NCBI RefSeq assembly: GCF_043557345.1
Contig: NZ_JBIFFV010000010.1
Coordinates: 62,001-126,000 of the forward strand
Direction of reading: 5' to 3'
From: Sulfitobacter sp043557345
GTDB taxonomy: Bacteria; Pseudomonadota; Alphaproteobacteria; Rhodobacterales; Rhodobacteraceae
DNA length: 64,000 nucleotides
In this document: in pieces, positions 24,782 to 33,674 of the stretch
Numbering within the stretch: the first letter of the stretch is position 1
Layout of the letters: each line of letters starts with the position of its first letter
The notes under the pieces: model-generated
Told to the model about the DNA's origin: nothing
What the model saw: only the letters and a program-made list of their open reading frames with translations
Database searches by the model: none
Made by a program: the position numbers and the translations under genes

Positions 24782-25568
24782 CCCCAAGACCGAGCCGACC
24801 CCGCTCGACCAAGCCCATGCCGCGATGGCCTCCGCCCCCGACGACGATGCGGCGCGGCTACGGTTTTACGAGCGTATCGCGGATGTCGAACTGTTCATGC
24901 TGCTTGAGGATGAGCCGCAGGGCGATCAGATCAGCCCCGTGCTGCTCGACGACAGCTATGTCATGGTCTTCGACCGTGCGGCGCGGCTCTCGGCCCATGT
25001 GGGGGAGGCGTCTCCTTACGTGGCGCTGTCGGGCCGCGCGATTGCCGCGATGTTGGAGGGGCAGCCCTTGGGCATGGCGGTCAATATCGGTGTGGCCCCG
25101 TCCGAGATCCTGCTGCCTGCCGAGGCGATGGACTGGCTGCGCAGCACATTGGCCCATGCGCCGGGCGAGGTGGAGGCAGGCATCGACCGCCTGTTCCCGC
25201 CGCAGGGGCTGCCTGAGACGCTGATCGCCGCGATTGACGCAAAGCTTGCCACGGCCACGGGCATGGCGGCAGGGGCTTTCCTTGTCGGCGTCGAATATAG
25301 CGGCGGCGGGCGGGGGCATCTGCTGGCCTTCGTCGGGGCGATCCCCCGGGCGCAAGACGCGCTGGTGCGCGCGGCGTCCGAGGCGCTGACCTTTTCGGGG
25401 ATCGAGGCCGGGGCGATGGATGTCGGCTTCTTCGGCCCCAATGATGCGGTGGTCGAGAAGCTGGCCCGCGTCGGCCTGCGTTTTGACCTACCGCAGATGG
25501 AGCCTTTGCAAAACACGCCTCGGATGGCCCCGGGCAGCGATCCGGCGAAACCGCCGAAACTGCGCTGA
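24762..25568 (+). CDS. SseB-like protein
   Basis: 268 residues with no signal peptide or membrane span. Residues about 25-140 resemble the SseB N-terminal domain (ELFMLLEDEPQ... VMVFDRAARLSAHV... YVALSGRAIAAML), and the C-terminal half resembles the SseB C-terminal domain (HLLAFVGAIPRAQDALVRAASEAL). SseB-like proteins have been linked to stress and sulfur metabolism phenotypes, but the biochemical role is unknown. It overlaps the UDG-family gene by 20 bases, so the two are co-transcribed. A bidirectional terminator follows. Confidence 0.75.
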   Translation: MTDRQTDPKTEPTPLDQAHAAMASAPDDDAARLRFYERIADVELFMLLEDEPQGDQISPVLLDDSYVMVFDRAARLSAHVGEASPYVALSGRAIAAMLEGQPLGMAVNIGVAPSEILLPAEAMDWLRSTLAHAPGEVEAGIDRLFPPQGLPETLIAAIDAKLATATGMAAGAFLVGVEYSGGGRGHLLAFVGAIPRAQDALVRAASEALTFSGIEAGAMDVGFFGPNDAVVEKLARVGLRFDLPQMEPLQNTPRMAPGSDPAKPPKLR

Positions 25569-25585
25569 TCTTAACCTCTGGCAAG

Positions 25586-25625
25586 AAAAAGGCGGGCAGG
25601 GCATTTAAGCCCGCCCGCCTTTCTT
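25586..25625. terminator. Bidirectional terminator
   Basis: GGCGGGC (25591-25597) pairs with GCCCGCC (25613-25619), extended inward by GGGC/GCCC around ATTTAA, flanked by AAAAA on the left and TTTCTT on the right. It separates the convergent SseB-like and gcrA genes. Confidence 0.9.
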
Positions 25626-25642
25626 ATTCCATCCCGCCCGCT

Positions 25643-26260
25643 TTAGCGACGGCGGTCGCGTCGGGCGCTCATCGGTTGGAAGGCGACGCCGACATGGGCT
25701 TCGCAATAGGGTTTGCCCTGCTGCACGGGCAGGCCGCAGAACCAGAAATCATCGGTCGCCGGGTCGCCCACGGGCCATTTGCAAGTGCGTTCGGTCAGCT
25801 CCATCAGGCCGATCTTCTTGGCCTTCTTCTCGACTTCGCTGACCTTGGCCAGCGCCTCTGGGCTGATCTCATTCGCCGACGGCTGCGGCGGCAGGGGTTG
25901 GCCTGCGGGGATGATCTGCTTGCGCGCGGGCAGGTTGGGTTTGGGCGCCGGGGCTGCGGCGGGCTCTTCAGCTTCGGGCGCGGGGGCGGCCTCGGCCTCC
26001 GGCTCGGGCGCGGCTTTGGCGGCGGGCTTTGCCTTGGCCTCGGCCTTGGGGGCTGCGGGCTTGGCCTTGGGTTCCGGCTTGGCCGTCGCTGCCGCGGCGG
26101 CGGGCGCGCCCGCGGTGCGGTTCGACAGGCCCAGACGGTGCACCTTGCCGATCACGGCGTTGCGCGTCACCCCACCCAGTTCTTTCGCGATCTGGCTGGC
26201 GGACTGGCCTTCGCCCCACATCTTTTTCAGTGTCTCTACGCGCTCATCAGTCCAGGACAT
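25643..26260 (-). CDS. gcrA: Cell-cycle regulator GcrA
   Basis: 205 residues from the ATG at 26260; a longer frame upstream is not supported. The N-terminal DNA-binding region is the GcrA hallmark (MSWTDERVETLKKMWGEG and SQIAKELGGVTRNAVIGKVH). A long Ala/Pro/Lys/Glu linker (about 55-140) follows, then a conserved C-terminal domain containing CKWPVGDP and FCGLPV...YCEAH, which contacts RNA polymerase sigma-70. In Caulobacter GcrA works with CcrM methylation (GANTC) to control cell-cycle genes. I saw no GANTC in the adjacent upstream region. Confidence 0.96.
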   Translation of the reverse strand: MSWTDERVETLKKMWGEGQSASQIAKELGGVTRNAVIGKVHRLGLSNRTAGAPAAAAATAKPEPKAKPAAPKAEAKAKPAAKAAPEPEAEAAPAPEAEEPAAAPAPKPNLPARKQIIPAGQPLPPQPSANEISPEALAKVSEVEKKAKKIGLMELTERTCKWPVGDPATDDFWFCGLPVQQGKPYCEAHVGVAFQPMSARRDRRR

Positions 26261-26634
26261 ACGGGGTTCCCCAGTTAAAAAGCGGCCCCTTAGCCCGGAC
26301 CGCTTTGTCAGTGTATCGGCCCCTATTTTATCTTCTGGGGCCGCAGGTGCAAGCGCCGATGCCCTCCGGGGGCGGGGCGTTGCGATTGGGGCTTTACGTG
26401 GGGGATGCAGGGCGGCTATGCAAGAGCCATGATCAAATCCGCCACATATTCCATCCGACGACGCTTCGTCCGATAACATGGTGCCCCCCCCCCCCCCCGT
26501 TGGGGGGCGGCGTGATGGCCTGATCTCGCAGCATGCGTGCTGCATCCTTTCAAAAACAAGCAAATCCCATTGACCCTGCGCCAGCCCCATGCCCTTTTAC
26601 CGGCGTGACACGGCCCTCTTTCAAGGACAAACAG
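26261..26634. other. Divergent intergenic region with a 15-C homopolymer
   Basis: About 370 bases between gcrA and argD. It must hold both promoters. The outstanding feature is an uninterrupted run of 15 C at 26484-26498, followed by GTT and six G at 26502-26507, so the tract can fold into a C/G hairpin. The run is about 135 bases before the argD start, outside any coding frame. No other gene or RNA is seen here. Confidence 0.6.
26484..26507. repeat. Poly-C tract with adjoining poly-G
   Basis: Fifteen consecutive C followed after GTT by six G. Such a homopolymer is prone to slipped-strand length changes and also to sequencing error. Confidence 0.9.
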
Positions 26635-27810
26635 ATGATCCCTTCCGTTCTGCCAACCTATAATCGCGCCCCTTTGACCTTCGTCAAAGGCGAAGGCACT
26701 TGGCTGATCGAGGCGGATGGGCGGCGTTTCCTCGACCTTGGCGCGGGGATTGCGGTGAACGCCCTTGGCCATGCGCATCCGGCGCTGGTAAAGGCGCTGA
26801 CCGATCAGGCGCAGGCATTGTGGCATACGTCGAACCTCTACCACATCCCACAGCAAGAGGCGCTGGCCGACCGGCTGGTGGCCGAGACCTTTGCCGACAC
26901 CGCCTTCTTTTGCAACTCGGGGACCGAGGCCTGCGAATTGGCGGTGAAGATGGCGCGCAAGTATTTCTATGAGGCGGGCCAGCCCGAGCGGGTCGAGATC
27001 ATCGCCTTCAACGGGGCCTTTCACGGCCGCTCTTCCGCCGGGATCGCGGCGGCGGGGTCTGAGAAGATGACCAAAGGCTTCGGCCCGACGCTGCCGGGTT
27101 TCGTGCATCTCGACCTTGGCGACAGCGCCGCGCTTGAGGCCGCCATCACCGACAAGACTGCTGCCATCATGGTTGAGCCGGTACAGGGCGAGGGCGGTAT
27201 CCGCGCGGTGCCGGATGCCGAGTTGCAACAGATGCGTGCGCTGTGCGACGCCCACGGGCTTTTGCTGATTTGCGATGAGGTGCAATGCGGCGTAGGCCGG
27301 ACCGGGCGGCTTTTTGCCCATGAATGGGCCGGGATCACCCCCGACATCATGATGGTCGCCAAGGGCATCGGCGGGGGCTTTCCGCTGGGCGCGGTGCTGG
27401 CCACGGAGAAAGCGGCCTCGGGCATGACCGCAGGCACCCATGGCTCGACCTATGGCGGCAACCCGCTGGGCTGTGCCGTGGGTTGCGCCGTGCTGGACGT
27501 GGTGGCCGACCCGGCCTTTCTGGCCGAGGTGAGCCGCAAGGCGGGGCTGCTGCGCCAACGTCTCGAAGGGCTGGTGGCAGAGCATCCGGAGGTCTTTGAA
27601 GAGGTGCGCGGCGCGGGGCTGATGCTGGGGCTGAAATGCAAGGTGGCGAATGCCGACGTGGTTGCCTCGGGCTATGCCCATGAGCTGATCACCGTGCCCG
27701 CCGCCGACAATGTGATCCGCCTGCTGCCGCCGCTGACCATTTCCGACGATGAGATCGCCGAGGCGGTCACCCGGCTCGACGCCATCGCGCGTGACCTGAC
27801 CCCGGCCTGA
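26635..27810 (+). CDS. argD: Acetylornithine/succinyldiaminopimelate aminotransferase
   Basis: 391 residues from the ATG at 26635, with AAGGA seven bases upstream; the longer frame adds a non-conserved leader. A class III PLP aminotransferase: FCNSGTEACELAVKMARK, the LLICDEVQCGVGRTG block, and the PLP lysine in MMVAKGIGGGFPLGA. It transfers the amino group to N-acetylglutamate semialdehyde in arginine synthesis and can act in lysine synthesis. argF follows 72 bases downstream, the usual argD-argF pair. Confidence 0.94.
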   Translation: MIPSVLPTYNRAPLTFVKGEGTWLIEADGRRFLDLGAGIAVNALGHAHPALVKALTDQAQALWHTSNLYHIPQQEALADRLVAETFADTAFFCNSGTEACELAVKMARKYFYEAGQPERVEIIAFNGAFHGRSSAGIAAAGSEKMTKGFGPTLPGFVHLDLGDSAALEAAITDKTAAIMVEPVQGEGGIRAVPDAELQQMRALCDAHGLLLICDEVQCGVGRTGRLFAHEWAGITPDIMMVAKGIGGGFPLGAVLATEKAASGMTAGTHGSTYGGNPLGCAVGCAVLDVVADPAFLAEVSRKAGLLRQRLEGLVAEHPEVFEEVRGAGLMLGLKCKVANADVVASGYAHELITVPAADNVIRLLPPLTISDDEIAEAVTRLDAIARDLTPA

Positions 27811-27882
27811 GCGCCATTCACCGCCATCATTCCTCGGGCTTTCAAGGCCGTGGCCTTGGACCCCGCAAGACAGAGACGACAG

Positions 27883-28788
27883 ATGAACCATTTCCTCGAT
27901 ATCCACCAAACCGACCCCGCCGATCTGCGGCAGATCATCGACAATGCCGCTGCCATGAAAGCCGCGCGCAATGGCCGCCCGCGCGGCGCGCCGGATGATG
28001 ACCAGCCACTGAAAGATCACATGGTCGCGCTGATCTTTGAGAAGCCCTCGACCCGGACGCGTGTCTCCTTCGACGTGGGCGTGCGTCAGATGGGCGGGCA
28101 GACCATGGTGCTTTCGGGCGCCGATATGCAACTTGGCCACGGTGAGACCATCGCCGACACCGCCCGCGTGCTGTCGCGCTATGTCGATATGATCATGATC
28201 CGCACTTTTGAGGAGCAGACCCTGCTGGAGATGGCGGAATATGCCTCCGTTCCGGTGATCAACGGGCTGACCAACCGCACGCATCCCTGCCAGATCATGG
28301 CCGACATCCAGACCTTTGAGGAACACCGCGGCCCGATCAAAGGCCGCAAGGTGGTTTGGTCGGGCGACGGCAACAACGTCTTTGCAAGCTTCGCCCATGC
28401 GGCCAAGCAGTTCGACTTCGATCTTGTCTTCACCGGGCCGGAGCCGCTCGACCCCGAGCGCGCGCTCGACGGGCTTTATACCACCGAGCGCGACCCGCAG
28501 AAGGCCGTGGAGGGCGCTGATCTGGTGGTCACCGACACATGGGTCAGCATGCATGATCCGCAGTCGGCGCGCGAGCGGCGGCACAACCAGTTGCGCGGCT
28601 ATCAGGTCAACGATGCGCTGATGGCACTGGCCAAACCGGATGCGCTCTTCATGCATTGCCTGCCCGCGCACCGCGATGACGAGGCGACAAGCTCGGTCAT
28701 GGATGGGCCGCATTCGGTGATCTTTGACGAGGCCGAGAATCGTCTGCACGCGCAGAAAGCCATTATGCGCTGGTGTCTGGGCGCATGA
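27883..28788 (+). CDS. argF: Ornithine carbamoyltransferase
   Basis: 301 residues from the ATG at 27883, giving MNHFLDIHQTDPADLRQI. The carbamoyl-phosphate loop is EKPSTRTRVSFDVG near residue 48, the HPCQIMAD block is near 131, and the ornithine-binding MHCLPAHRDDE is near 257. It forms citrulline from ornithine and carbamoyl phosphate. It lies between argD and a panE-like gene, whose start overlaps the argF stop (ATGA). Confidence 0.95.
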   Translation: MNHFLDIHQTDPADLRQIIDNAAAMKAARNGRPRGAPDDDQPLKDHMVALIFEKPSTRTRVSFDVGVRQMGGQTMVLSGADMQLGHGETIADTARVLSRYVDMIMIRTFEEQTLLEMAEYASVPVINGLTNRTHPCQIMADIQTFEEHRGPIKGRKVVWSGDGNNVFASFAHAAKQFDFDLVFTGPEPLDPERALDGLYTTERDPQKAVEGADLVVTDTWVSMHDPQSARERRHNQLRGYQVNDALMALAKPDALFMHCLPAHRDDEATSSVMDGPHSVIFDEAENRLHAQKAIMRWCLGA

Positions 28789-29819
28789 GCGACGGCCCCC
28801 GCATCGTTGTTGCGGGCGCGGGGGCGGTGGGCTGCTTTGTCGGCGGGCTGCTGGCCGGAGCGGGCCATGCCGTGACCCTGCTGGCGCGGCCCCGCATTCA
28901 GGCCGAAATCCGCACCCATGGGCTGACCCTCACCGATTTCGGCGGCATGGCGCGTTACCTTTCGGCGGATGATCTGAGCCTTGCGGGGGATGAGACCTGT
29001 CTGCGCGATGCCGATATCGTGCTGGTCACAGTCAAATCGCGCGATACCGAAGACATGGCCCGGCTGATCGCCCGCCACAGCGCGTCGGGCGTGCAGGTCG
29101 TCAGCCTGCAAAACGGCATGGGCAACCGCGCGGCCTTGGCCCGGCACCTGCCGCAGCATGATCTGCGGGCGGGGCTGGTGCCGTTCAACGTCGTGGCGAT
29201 GGGGCAGGGCTGCTACCACCGGGCAAGCTCGGGCGATCTGGTGATCGAGGCGGGCCCGGCTGATCTGGCCGCGCGCCTGTCGCTGCCGGAGCTGAGGGTG
29301 GAGGAACGCGCCAATATCACCGCCCTGCAATGGGGCAAGTTCCTGATGAACCTCAACAACGCGCTGAATGCGCTAAGCGGCCTGCCGCTCCAAGCGCAGT
29401 TGCAGGATCGGGCGTGGCGGCGTCTGATGGCCGATCAATGGGCCGAGGCGCTGGCGGTTCTGCGCGCCGATAAGGTCCGCCCCGTCCTGACCTCGCCGAT
29501 CCCAGCCCGACTGGTGCCAACGCTCCTGCGTCTGCCGACGCCGATTTTCACCCGCGTCGCCGCGGCGATGTTGCAGATCGACCCGCAGGCGCGGACCTCC
29601 ATGGCGCAAGACCTCGCCGCGCGCCGCCCGACCGAGATCGACGCGCTTCAGGGTGAGGTGCAGCGCCGCGCAAGGGCGCTTGGCCGGGCGACGCCGGTGA
29701 CGGATATGGTGCTGCGGGTGATGGGCTGGGCAGAGCTTGCAGGCGAAGGGCTGCCGCATTTGCCGGTCGCCGCCCTGCGGGCCGAAATGGCGGCAGGGCA
29801 GGACCGGCAAGAGGGGTGA
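28785..29819 (+). CDS. 2-dehydropantoate 2-reductase family protein
   Basis: 344 residues. The N-terminal NADP-binding fold begins VVAGAGAVGCFVGGLLAGAGH, and the ApbA/PanE C-terminal region has the KFLMNLNNALNALSG block containing the catalytic lysine and asparagine. It would reduce ketopantoate to pantoate in pantothenate synthesis. PanE paralogs with other 2-oxoacid substrates are common, and the location behind argF gives no pantothenate context. Start overlaps argF by four bases. Confidence 0.85.
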   Translation: MSDGPRIVVAGAGAVGCFVGGLLAGAGHAVTLLARPRIQAEIRTHGLTLTDFGGMARYLSADDLSLAGDETCLRDADIVLVTVKSRDTEDMARLIARHSASGVQVVSLQNGMGNRAALARHLPQHDLRAGLVPFNVVAMGQGCYHRASSGDLVIEAGPADLAARLSLPELRVEERANITALQWGKFLMNLNNALNALSGLPLQAQLQDRAWRRLMADQWAEALAVLRADKVRPVLTSPIPARLVPTLLRLPTPIFTRVAAAMLQIDPQARTSMAQDLAARRPTEIDALQGEVQRRARALGRATPVTDMVLRVMGWAELAGEGLPHLPVAALRAEMAAGQDRQEG

Positions 29820-29838
29820 GGCGCGCCCGCGCCTGACC

Positions 29839-31320
29839 TTAGTTCACAAAGGCGTTCAACACCCAAAAGACGATGCCAGAGAGCAGCGCCGCTGCGGGCA
29901 CGGTGATCACCCAAGCCGCGACGATGGTCATGAAATGCGAGCGGCGCACCAGCTTGCGGCGGCGGCGCTCTTCCTTGGCGATGCGCTTGACCTCACCGGT
30001 CTTGGCCCCGATCCGGCGCAGGCGGCGCTCCATATGCCACTCGCGGTAAAAGCCCACGCCAAAGACCCCGCCCACGGCGATATGGGTGGAGGACACGGGC
30101 AGGCCCAGCCACGATGCCACGATCACCGTGATCGCAGCCGAAAGCGCCACGCAATAGGCGCGCATCGGGTTCAGCTTGGTGATCTGGCTGCCGACCATGC
30201 GGATCAGTTTCGGCCCGAAGAGGAACAGGCCGAAGGAAATGCCGAAGGCGCCGATGATCATCACCCAGGTGGGGATGCTTACCTTATCCTCGAACCCGCC
30301 GAACTCGGTCGCATGGACGATCGCCGCCAGCGGACCCACCGCATTGGCCACGTCATTGGCCCCATGGGCAAAGCTGAGCAGGGCGGCAGAGAGCACCAGC
30401 GGCAGGCCAAAGAGCGTCTTGACCGAACGGTTGCGGTTCTCCATCCCTTCCGAGGCGCGGCGGATCAGCGGGGCGGAGATGGCATAGACCACCAGCCCCG
30501 TCACCAGCCCGATGATCAGGGCGACCGGCATGTCGATGCTGATGATCTTTTTCAGCCCCTTCAGCGCCAGATAGGCGGCAAAGACCCCGGCCATCAGCCC
30601 CACCAGCACCGGCACCCAAGTGCGCGAAGCGGCGATCTTGTCGTCTTGATAGAGGATGCGCGCCTTGATGAAGGCCAAGAACATCGCCGCCACGGCACCG
30701 CCCAACACGGGCGAGATCACCCAGCTTGCGGCGATCATGCTCATCGAGCTCCAGTTCACCGCGCCAAGGCCCGCTGCCGCGATGCCAGCCCCCATGACAC
30801 CGCCGACGACCGAATGGGTGGTCGAGACCGGCGCGCCGACCCATGTGGCAAGGTTGACCCAGAGCGCGGAGGAGATCAGCGCCGCCATCATCGCCCAGAT
30901 GAAAATGCGCGTATCCGCCACGCTCGACGGGTCGATGATGCCCTTGGAAATGGTCGAGACGACATCGCCCCCCGCCAGAAGCGCCCCGGCGGATTCGCAC
31001 AAGGCCGCGATGACAATCGCGCCGCCCATGGTCAGCGCATTGGCCCCCACGGCGGGGCCCATGTTGTTGGCCACGTCATTCGCGCCGATGTTCACCGCCA
31101 TATAGGCGCCAAAGACCGCCGCCGCGATCACGACAAAGCTGGAGGGTTGATGCCCAAAGAATACCGCCGCAACGGCACCTGCCACCACGATAAAGGCCAG
31201 CGCGATGCCCGGCGCCACGAGGGGGCGGGCGACATAGGTCGCGGCCAGTTCGACTTGCGAAATGCGGTTGAGGTCTTTGTCCAGCGTCTTCCACTGGCTG
31301 CCCTGCGGTTCCGTTGCCAT
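29839..31320 (-). CDS. pit: Inorganic phosphate transporter, PiT family
   Basis: 493 residues, about ten to twelve membrane spans. Both PiT signatures are present: GANDVANNMGPAVGAN in the N-terminal half and GANDVANAVGPLAA in the C-terminal half, each followed by a PVSTTH or PVSSTH block. PiT proteins are low-affinity phosphate/cation symporters of the inner membrane. A Pho-box-like element lies about 70-90 bases upstream. No pap/DUF47 gene is adjacent, unlike many pit operons. Confidence 0.93.
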   Translation of the reverse strand: MATEPQGSQWKTLDKDLNRISQVELAATYVARPLVAPGIALAFIVVAGAVAAVFFGHQPSSFVVIAAAVFGAYMAVNIGANDVANNMGPAVGANALTMGGAIVIAALCESAGALLAGGDVVSTISKGIIDPSSVADTRIFIWAMMAALISSALWVNLATWVGAPVSTTHSVVGGVMGAGIAAAGLGAVNWSSMSMIAASWVISPVLGGAVAAMFLAFIKARILYQDDKIAASRTWVPVLVGLMAGVFAAYLALKGLKKIISIDMPVALIIGLVTGLVVYAISAPLIRRASEGMENRNRSVKTLFGLPLVLSAALLSFAHGANDVANAVGPLAAIVHATEFGGFEDKVSIPTWVMIIGAFGISFGLFLFGPKLIRMVGSQITKLNPMRAYCVALSAAITVIVASWLGLPVSSTHIAVGGVFGVGFYREWHMERRLRRIGAKTGEVKRIAKEERRRRKLVRRSHFMTIVAAWVITVPAAALLSGIVFWVLNAFVN

Positions 31321-31388
31321 TCCTGTATGATCTCCGATCCTAACGTTCAGCGGGGGGTGACATAAGGCTACCGAGGGCGCAAGTCACC

Positions 31389-31406
31389 CTGTCACAAAAT
31401 TGTAAC
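31389..31406 (+). promoter_or_regulatory. Pho-box-like element upstream of pit
   Basis: CTGTCAC (31389-31395), AAAA, TTGTAAC (31400-31406) has the 7-4-7 layout of a PhoB box with three mismatches to CTGTCAT-N4-CTGTCAY. It reads on the strand opposite to pit, 69-86 bases upstream of its start. PhoB repression of low-affinity pit genes is known in rhizobia; for this site it is inference. Confidence 0.35.
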
Positions 31407-31480
31407 ATCCCGAAACGGGCAGAGGCGGCAATGGGGCAGGAGGGACAGGGCACCGGACAGCGGCCCGGTGCAGAGGGCGC

Positions 31481-31942
31481 TTAATGGAAAGCGGATAAGA
31501 TTGCTTTAAGATCAGGCTCATCCACGAGTTCCGACGCCTCTTGCGGGGTGAACCACGCGCGTTTGCGCATGCCCGCTTCGGGGTATTCCTCGCTCAGATC
31601 GCGAACGCGGGTGAGATAGACCTGTGTGGTCACGGGCACGGTCAAGCCTTCGCCGAGACCCTTGTCATAGTCGAAAATGCCCATCGGATCGGATTCGATA
31701 TCCGCTTTGGTCACCCCGGCCTCTTCCCACGCTTCCTGCAAGGCGGCGCCGGCGCCGTCGAGCCCGTCGATCGGCCAGCCCTTGGGCAAAATCCAGCGGC
31801 CCGTGTCGCGGCTGGTGATCAGCAGAACCTTTTTGCCCGCCTCGGTGTCGCGGTAGCACAGGGCGGCAACCTGCACACGGCGGGGACGTTTGAAAATAGG
31901 AAGGACCATATCCTCCCATGCGCGTCTAAATACTTGTGTCAT
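31481..31942 (-). CDS. Nudix hydrolase (DIPP-like)
   Basis: 153 residues. The Nudix region is LPKGWPIDGLDGAGAALQEAWEEAGV near residues 52-77: the EE-AG metal-binding core is intact, but the usual RE before it is QE. The PKG lead-in and the C-terminal KRAWFTPQEA fit diadenosine/diphosphoinositol polyphosphate hydrolases, which remove nucleotide alarmones. The substrate is not determined. It is monocistronic, with gnd diverging upstream. Confidence 0.85.
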   Translation of the reverse strand: MTQVFRRAWEDMVLPIFKRPRRVQVAALCYRDTEAGKKVLLITSRDTGRWILPKGWPIDGLDGAGAALQEAWEEAGVTKADIESDPMGIFDYDKGLGEGLTVPVTTQVYLTRVRDLSEEYPEAGMRKRAWFTPQEASELVDEPDLKAILSAFH

Positions 31943-32078
31943 TACAGAACTATGCCTCGGTCGGGTGTTTTTCTTGTTATCCCCGCATTATATAGTCTTC
32001 CCGAACGCAAATCAAACTGCAGCGCGCCGGATCGGCGGGCTTGGCAGTATGACCGGCTAGAAATGAGGCAGGATCGTT

Positions 32079-33527
32079 ATGGCAACTGGCACGCAGGCGG
32101 ACGGAAGCGCGGCACGGGGCGCAGGCGCCGATATCGGGGTATACGGTCTGGGCACCATGGGCTCGGCACTGGCGCTGAACTTGGCCGACAATGGATTTAC
32201 CGTGGCGGTCAGTAACCGAGAGGCCGATTGGATCGCGCCGTTCCTTGACGAGGCCGGGCCGCTGGCCGAGCGCCTGATCGGGACCGAGCGGCTTGAGGAT
32301 TTCGTCGCCGCCATCGCCCGCCCGCGCAGCATTCTTTTCATGATCCCCTCCGGCGCGCCGGTCGATGCGATGATTGAGGCGATCAAACCGCTGCTGGACG
32401 AGGGCGACACTTTGATCGACGGCGGCAACGCCGATTTCCACGACACCCGCCGCCGCAGTGCCGAACTCGAAGGCACGGGGCTGCATTTCGTCGGCATGGG
32501 CGTGTCGGGTGGCGAGGCCGGGGCGCGCAATGGCCCGTCGATGATGGTCGGCGGCAGCGCGCATTCTTGGACCCAGTTCAAACCGATGGCCGAGAAGATT
32601 GCCGCGCAATTCGAGGGCACGCCTTGCGTGGCGCATCTCGGCCCCGATGGGGCGGGGCATTTCGTCAAAACGGTGCATAACGGCATCGAATATGCCGACA
32701 TGCAGATGATCGCCGAAGTCTATGGCCTGCTGCGCGATGCGGGCGGGCAGGGCGCGGTTGAGATTGGCAACCTCTTTGCCGAGTGGCGCAAGGGGCCGCT
32801 GAACTCCTACCTGATCGAAGTCTCGGCCGCGGCGCTTTTGTCGGTCGACACCCAGACCGGCACGCCGATGGTCGATGTGATCCGCGATCAGGCCGGGCAA
32901 AAGGGCACCGGGCGCTGGACCTTGATCGAAGCGCTCAAGATGGGACAATCGGCCAATACCATCGAAGCCGCCGTCGGCGCGCGCGGATGGTCGAGCGAGA
33001 AGGCCGTGCGCGAAATGGCCGAACCGCTGCTGCCCGAAGGCGTGCAGGACGCGCCGCTGCCCGAGGTGGCGGATCTGGAGATGGCCCTTTTGGCGGGTCG
33101 GATCATCGGCCACGCGCAGGGCTTTCGCATGCTTTCGGCGGCGTCGGAGGAGTTTGGCTGGTCGCTCGACATGGCGCGGATCTCCGAGATTTGGCGGGCA
33201 GGCTGCATCATCCGCTCGGCGCTCTTGGACGCGTTCGCCGATGCCTTCCGGGGTGAGTTGCCCGGCGGGCATCTGATCCTTGCCCCCGCGATGCGCAAAC
33301 GCTTGGAAGAGAGCATTCCGGCCCTACGCCGGGTGGTGGCGGCGGGCGCATTGCTCGGTGTCGCGCTGCCCGCGCTTTCAGCGGCGCTGGCGTGGTACGA
33401 CAGCATGCGCCGGGCGCGCGGCACGGCGAATATGATCCAAGCGCAGCGCGATTTCTTTGGTGCGCATGGGTTCGAGCGGATCAGCGAAGAGGGCAAGTTC
33501 CACGGGACGTGGACGCCTCTGCCGTAA
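32079..33527 (+). CDS. gnd: 6-phosphogluconate dehydrogenase (decarboxylating)
   Basis: 482 residues. NADP-binding GVYGLGTMGSALALNLADNGF at the N-terminus, GMGVSGGEAGARNGPSMM with substrate-binding residues near 140-158, and GHFVKTVHNGIEYADMQMIAE with the catalytic lysine and HN pair near 193. The protein is the long dimeric type. It oxidises 6-phosphogluconate to ribulose-5-phosphate in the pentose phosphate pathway. No other pathway gene is adjacent. Confidence 0.95.
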   Translation: MATGTQADGSAARGAGADIGVYGLGTMGSALALNLADNGFTVAVSNREADWIAPFLDEAGPLAERLIGTERLEDFVAAIARPRSILFMIPSGAPVDAMIEAIKPLLDEGDTLIDGGNADFHDTRRRSAELEGTGLHFVGMGVSGGEAGARNGPSMMVGGSAHSWTQFKPMAEKIAAQFEGTPCVAHLGPDGAGHFVKTVHNGIEYADMQMIAEVYGLLRDAGGQGAVEIGNLFAEWRKGPLNSYLIEVSAAALLSVDTQTGTPMVDVIRDQAGQKGTGRWTLIEALKMGQSANTIEAAVGARGWSSEKAVREMAEPLLPEGVQDAPLPEVADLEMALLAGRIIGHAQGFRMLSAASEEFGWSLDMARISEIWRAGCIIRSALLDAFADAFRGELPGGHLILAPAMRKRLEESIPALRRVVAAGALLGVALPALSAALAWYDSMRRARGTANMIQAQRDFFGAHGFERISEEGKFHGTWTPLP

Positions 33528-33674
33528 GAGGGCCCATAAGTCCGGCAACAAGTCGAAAGCGCTAGACAATCGCCCGCCCGGTCGGGGAGGCGATTTAGCT
33601 ATGGGCGGAACACGACTAAAAGCGCACCCGTGGTTGCGCAGGATCACCACCCCGCGGGCAGGCGATGGTCCTCG

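Noticed and set aside
26416..28749. 777-residue open frame on the minus strand
   Set aside because: Antisense of argD and argF; no domain and no ribosome binding site.
29737..31365. 542-residue open frame on the plus strand
   Set aside because: Antisense of the PiT transporter; extreme His/Arg/Gly composition and no conserved motif.
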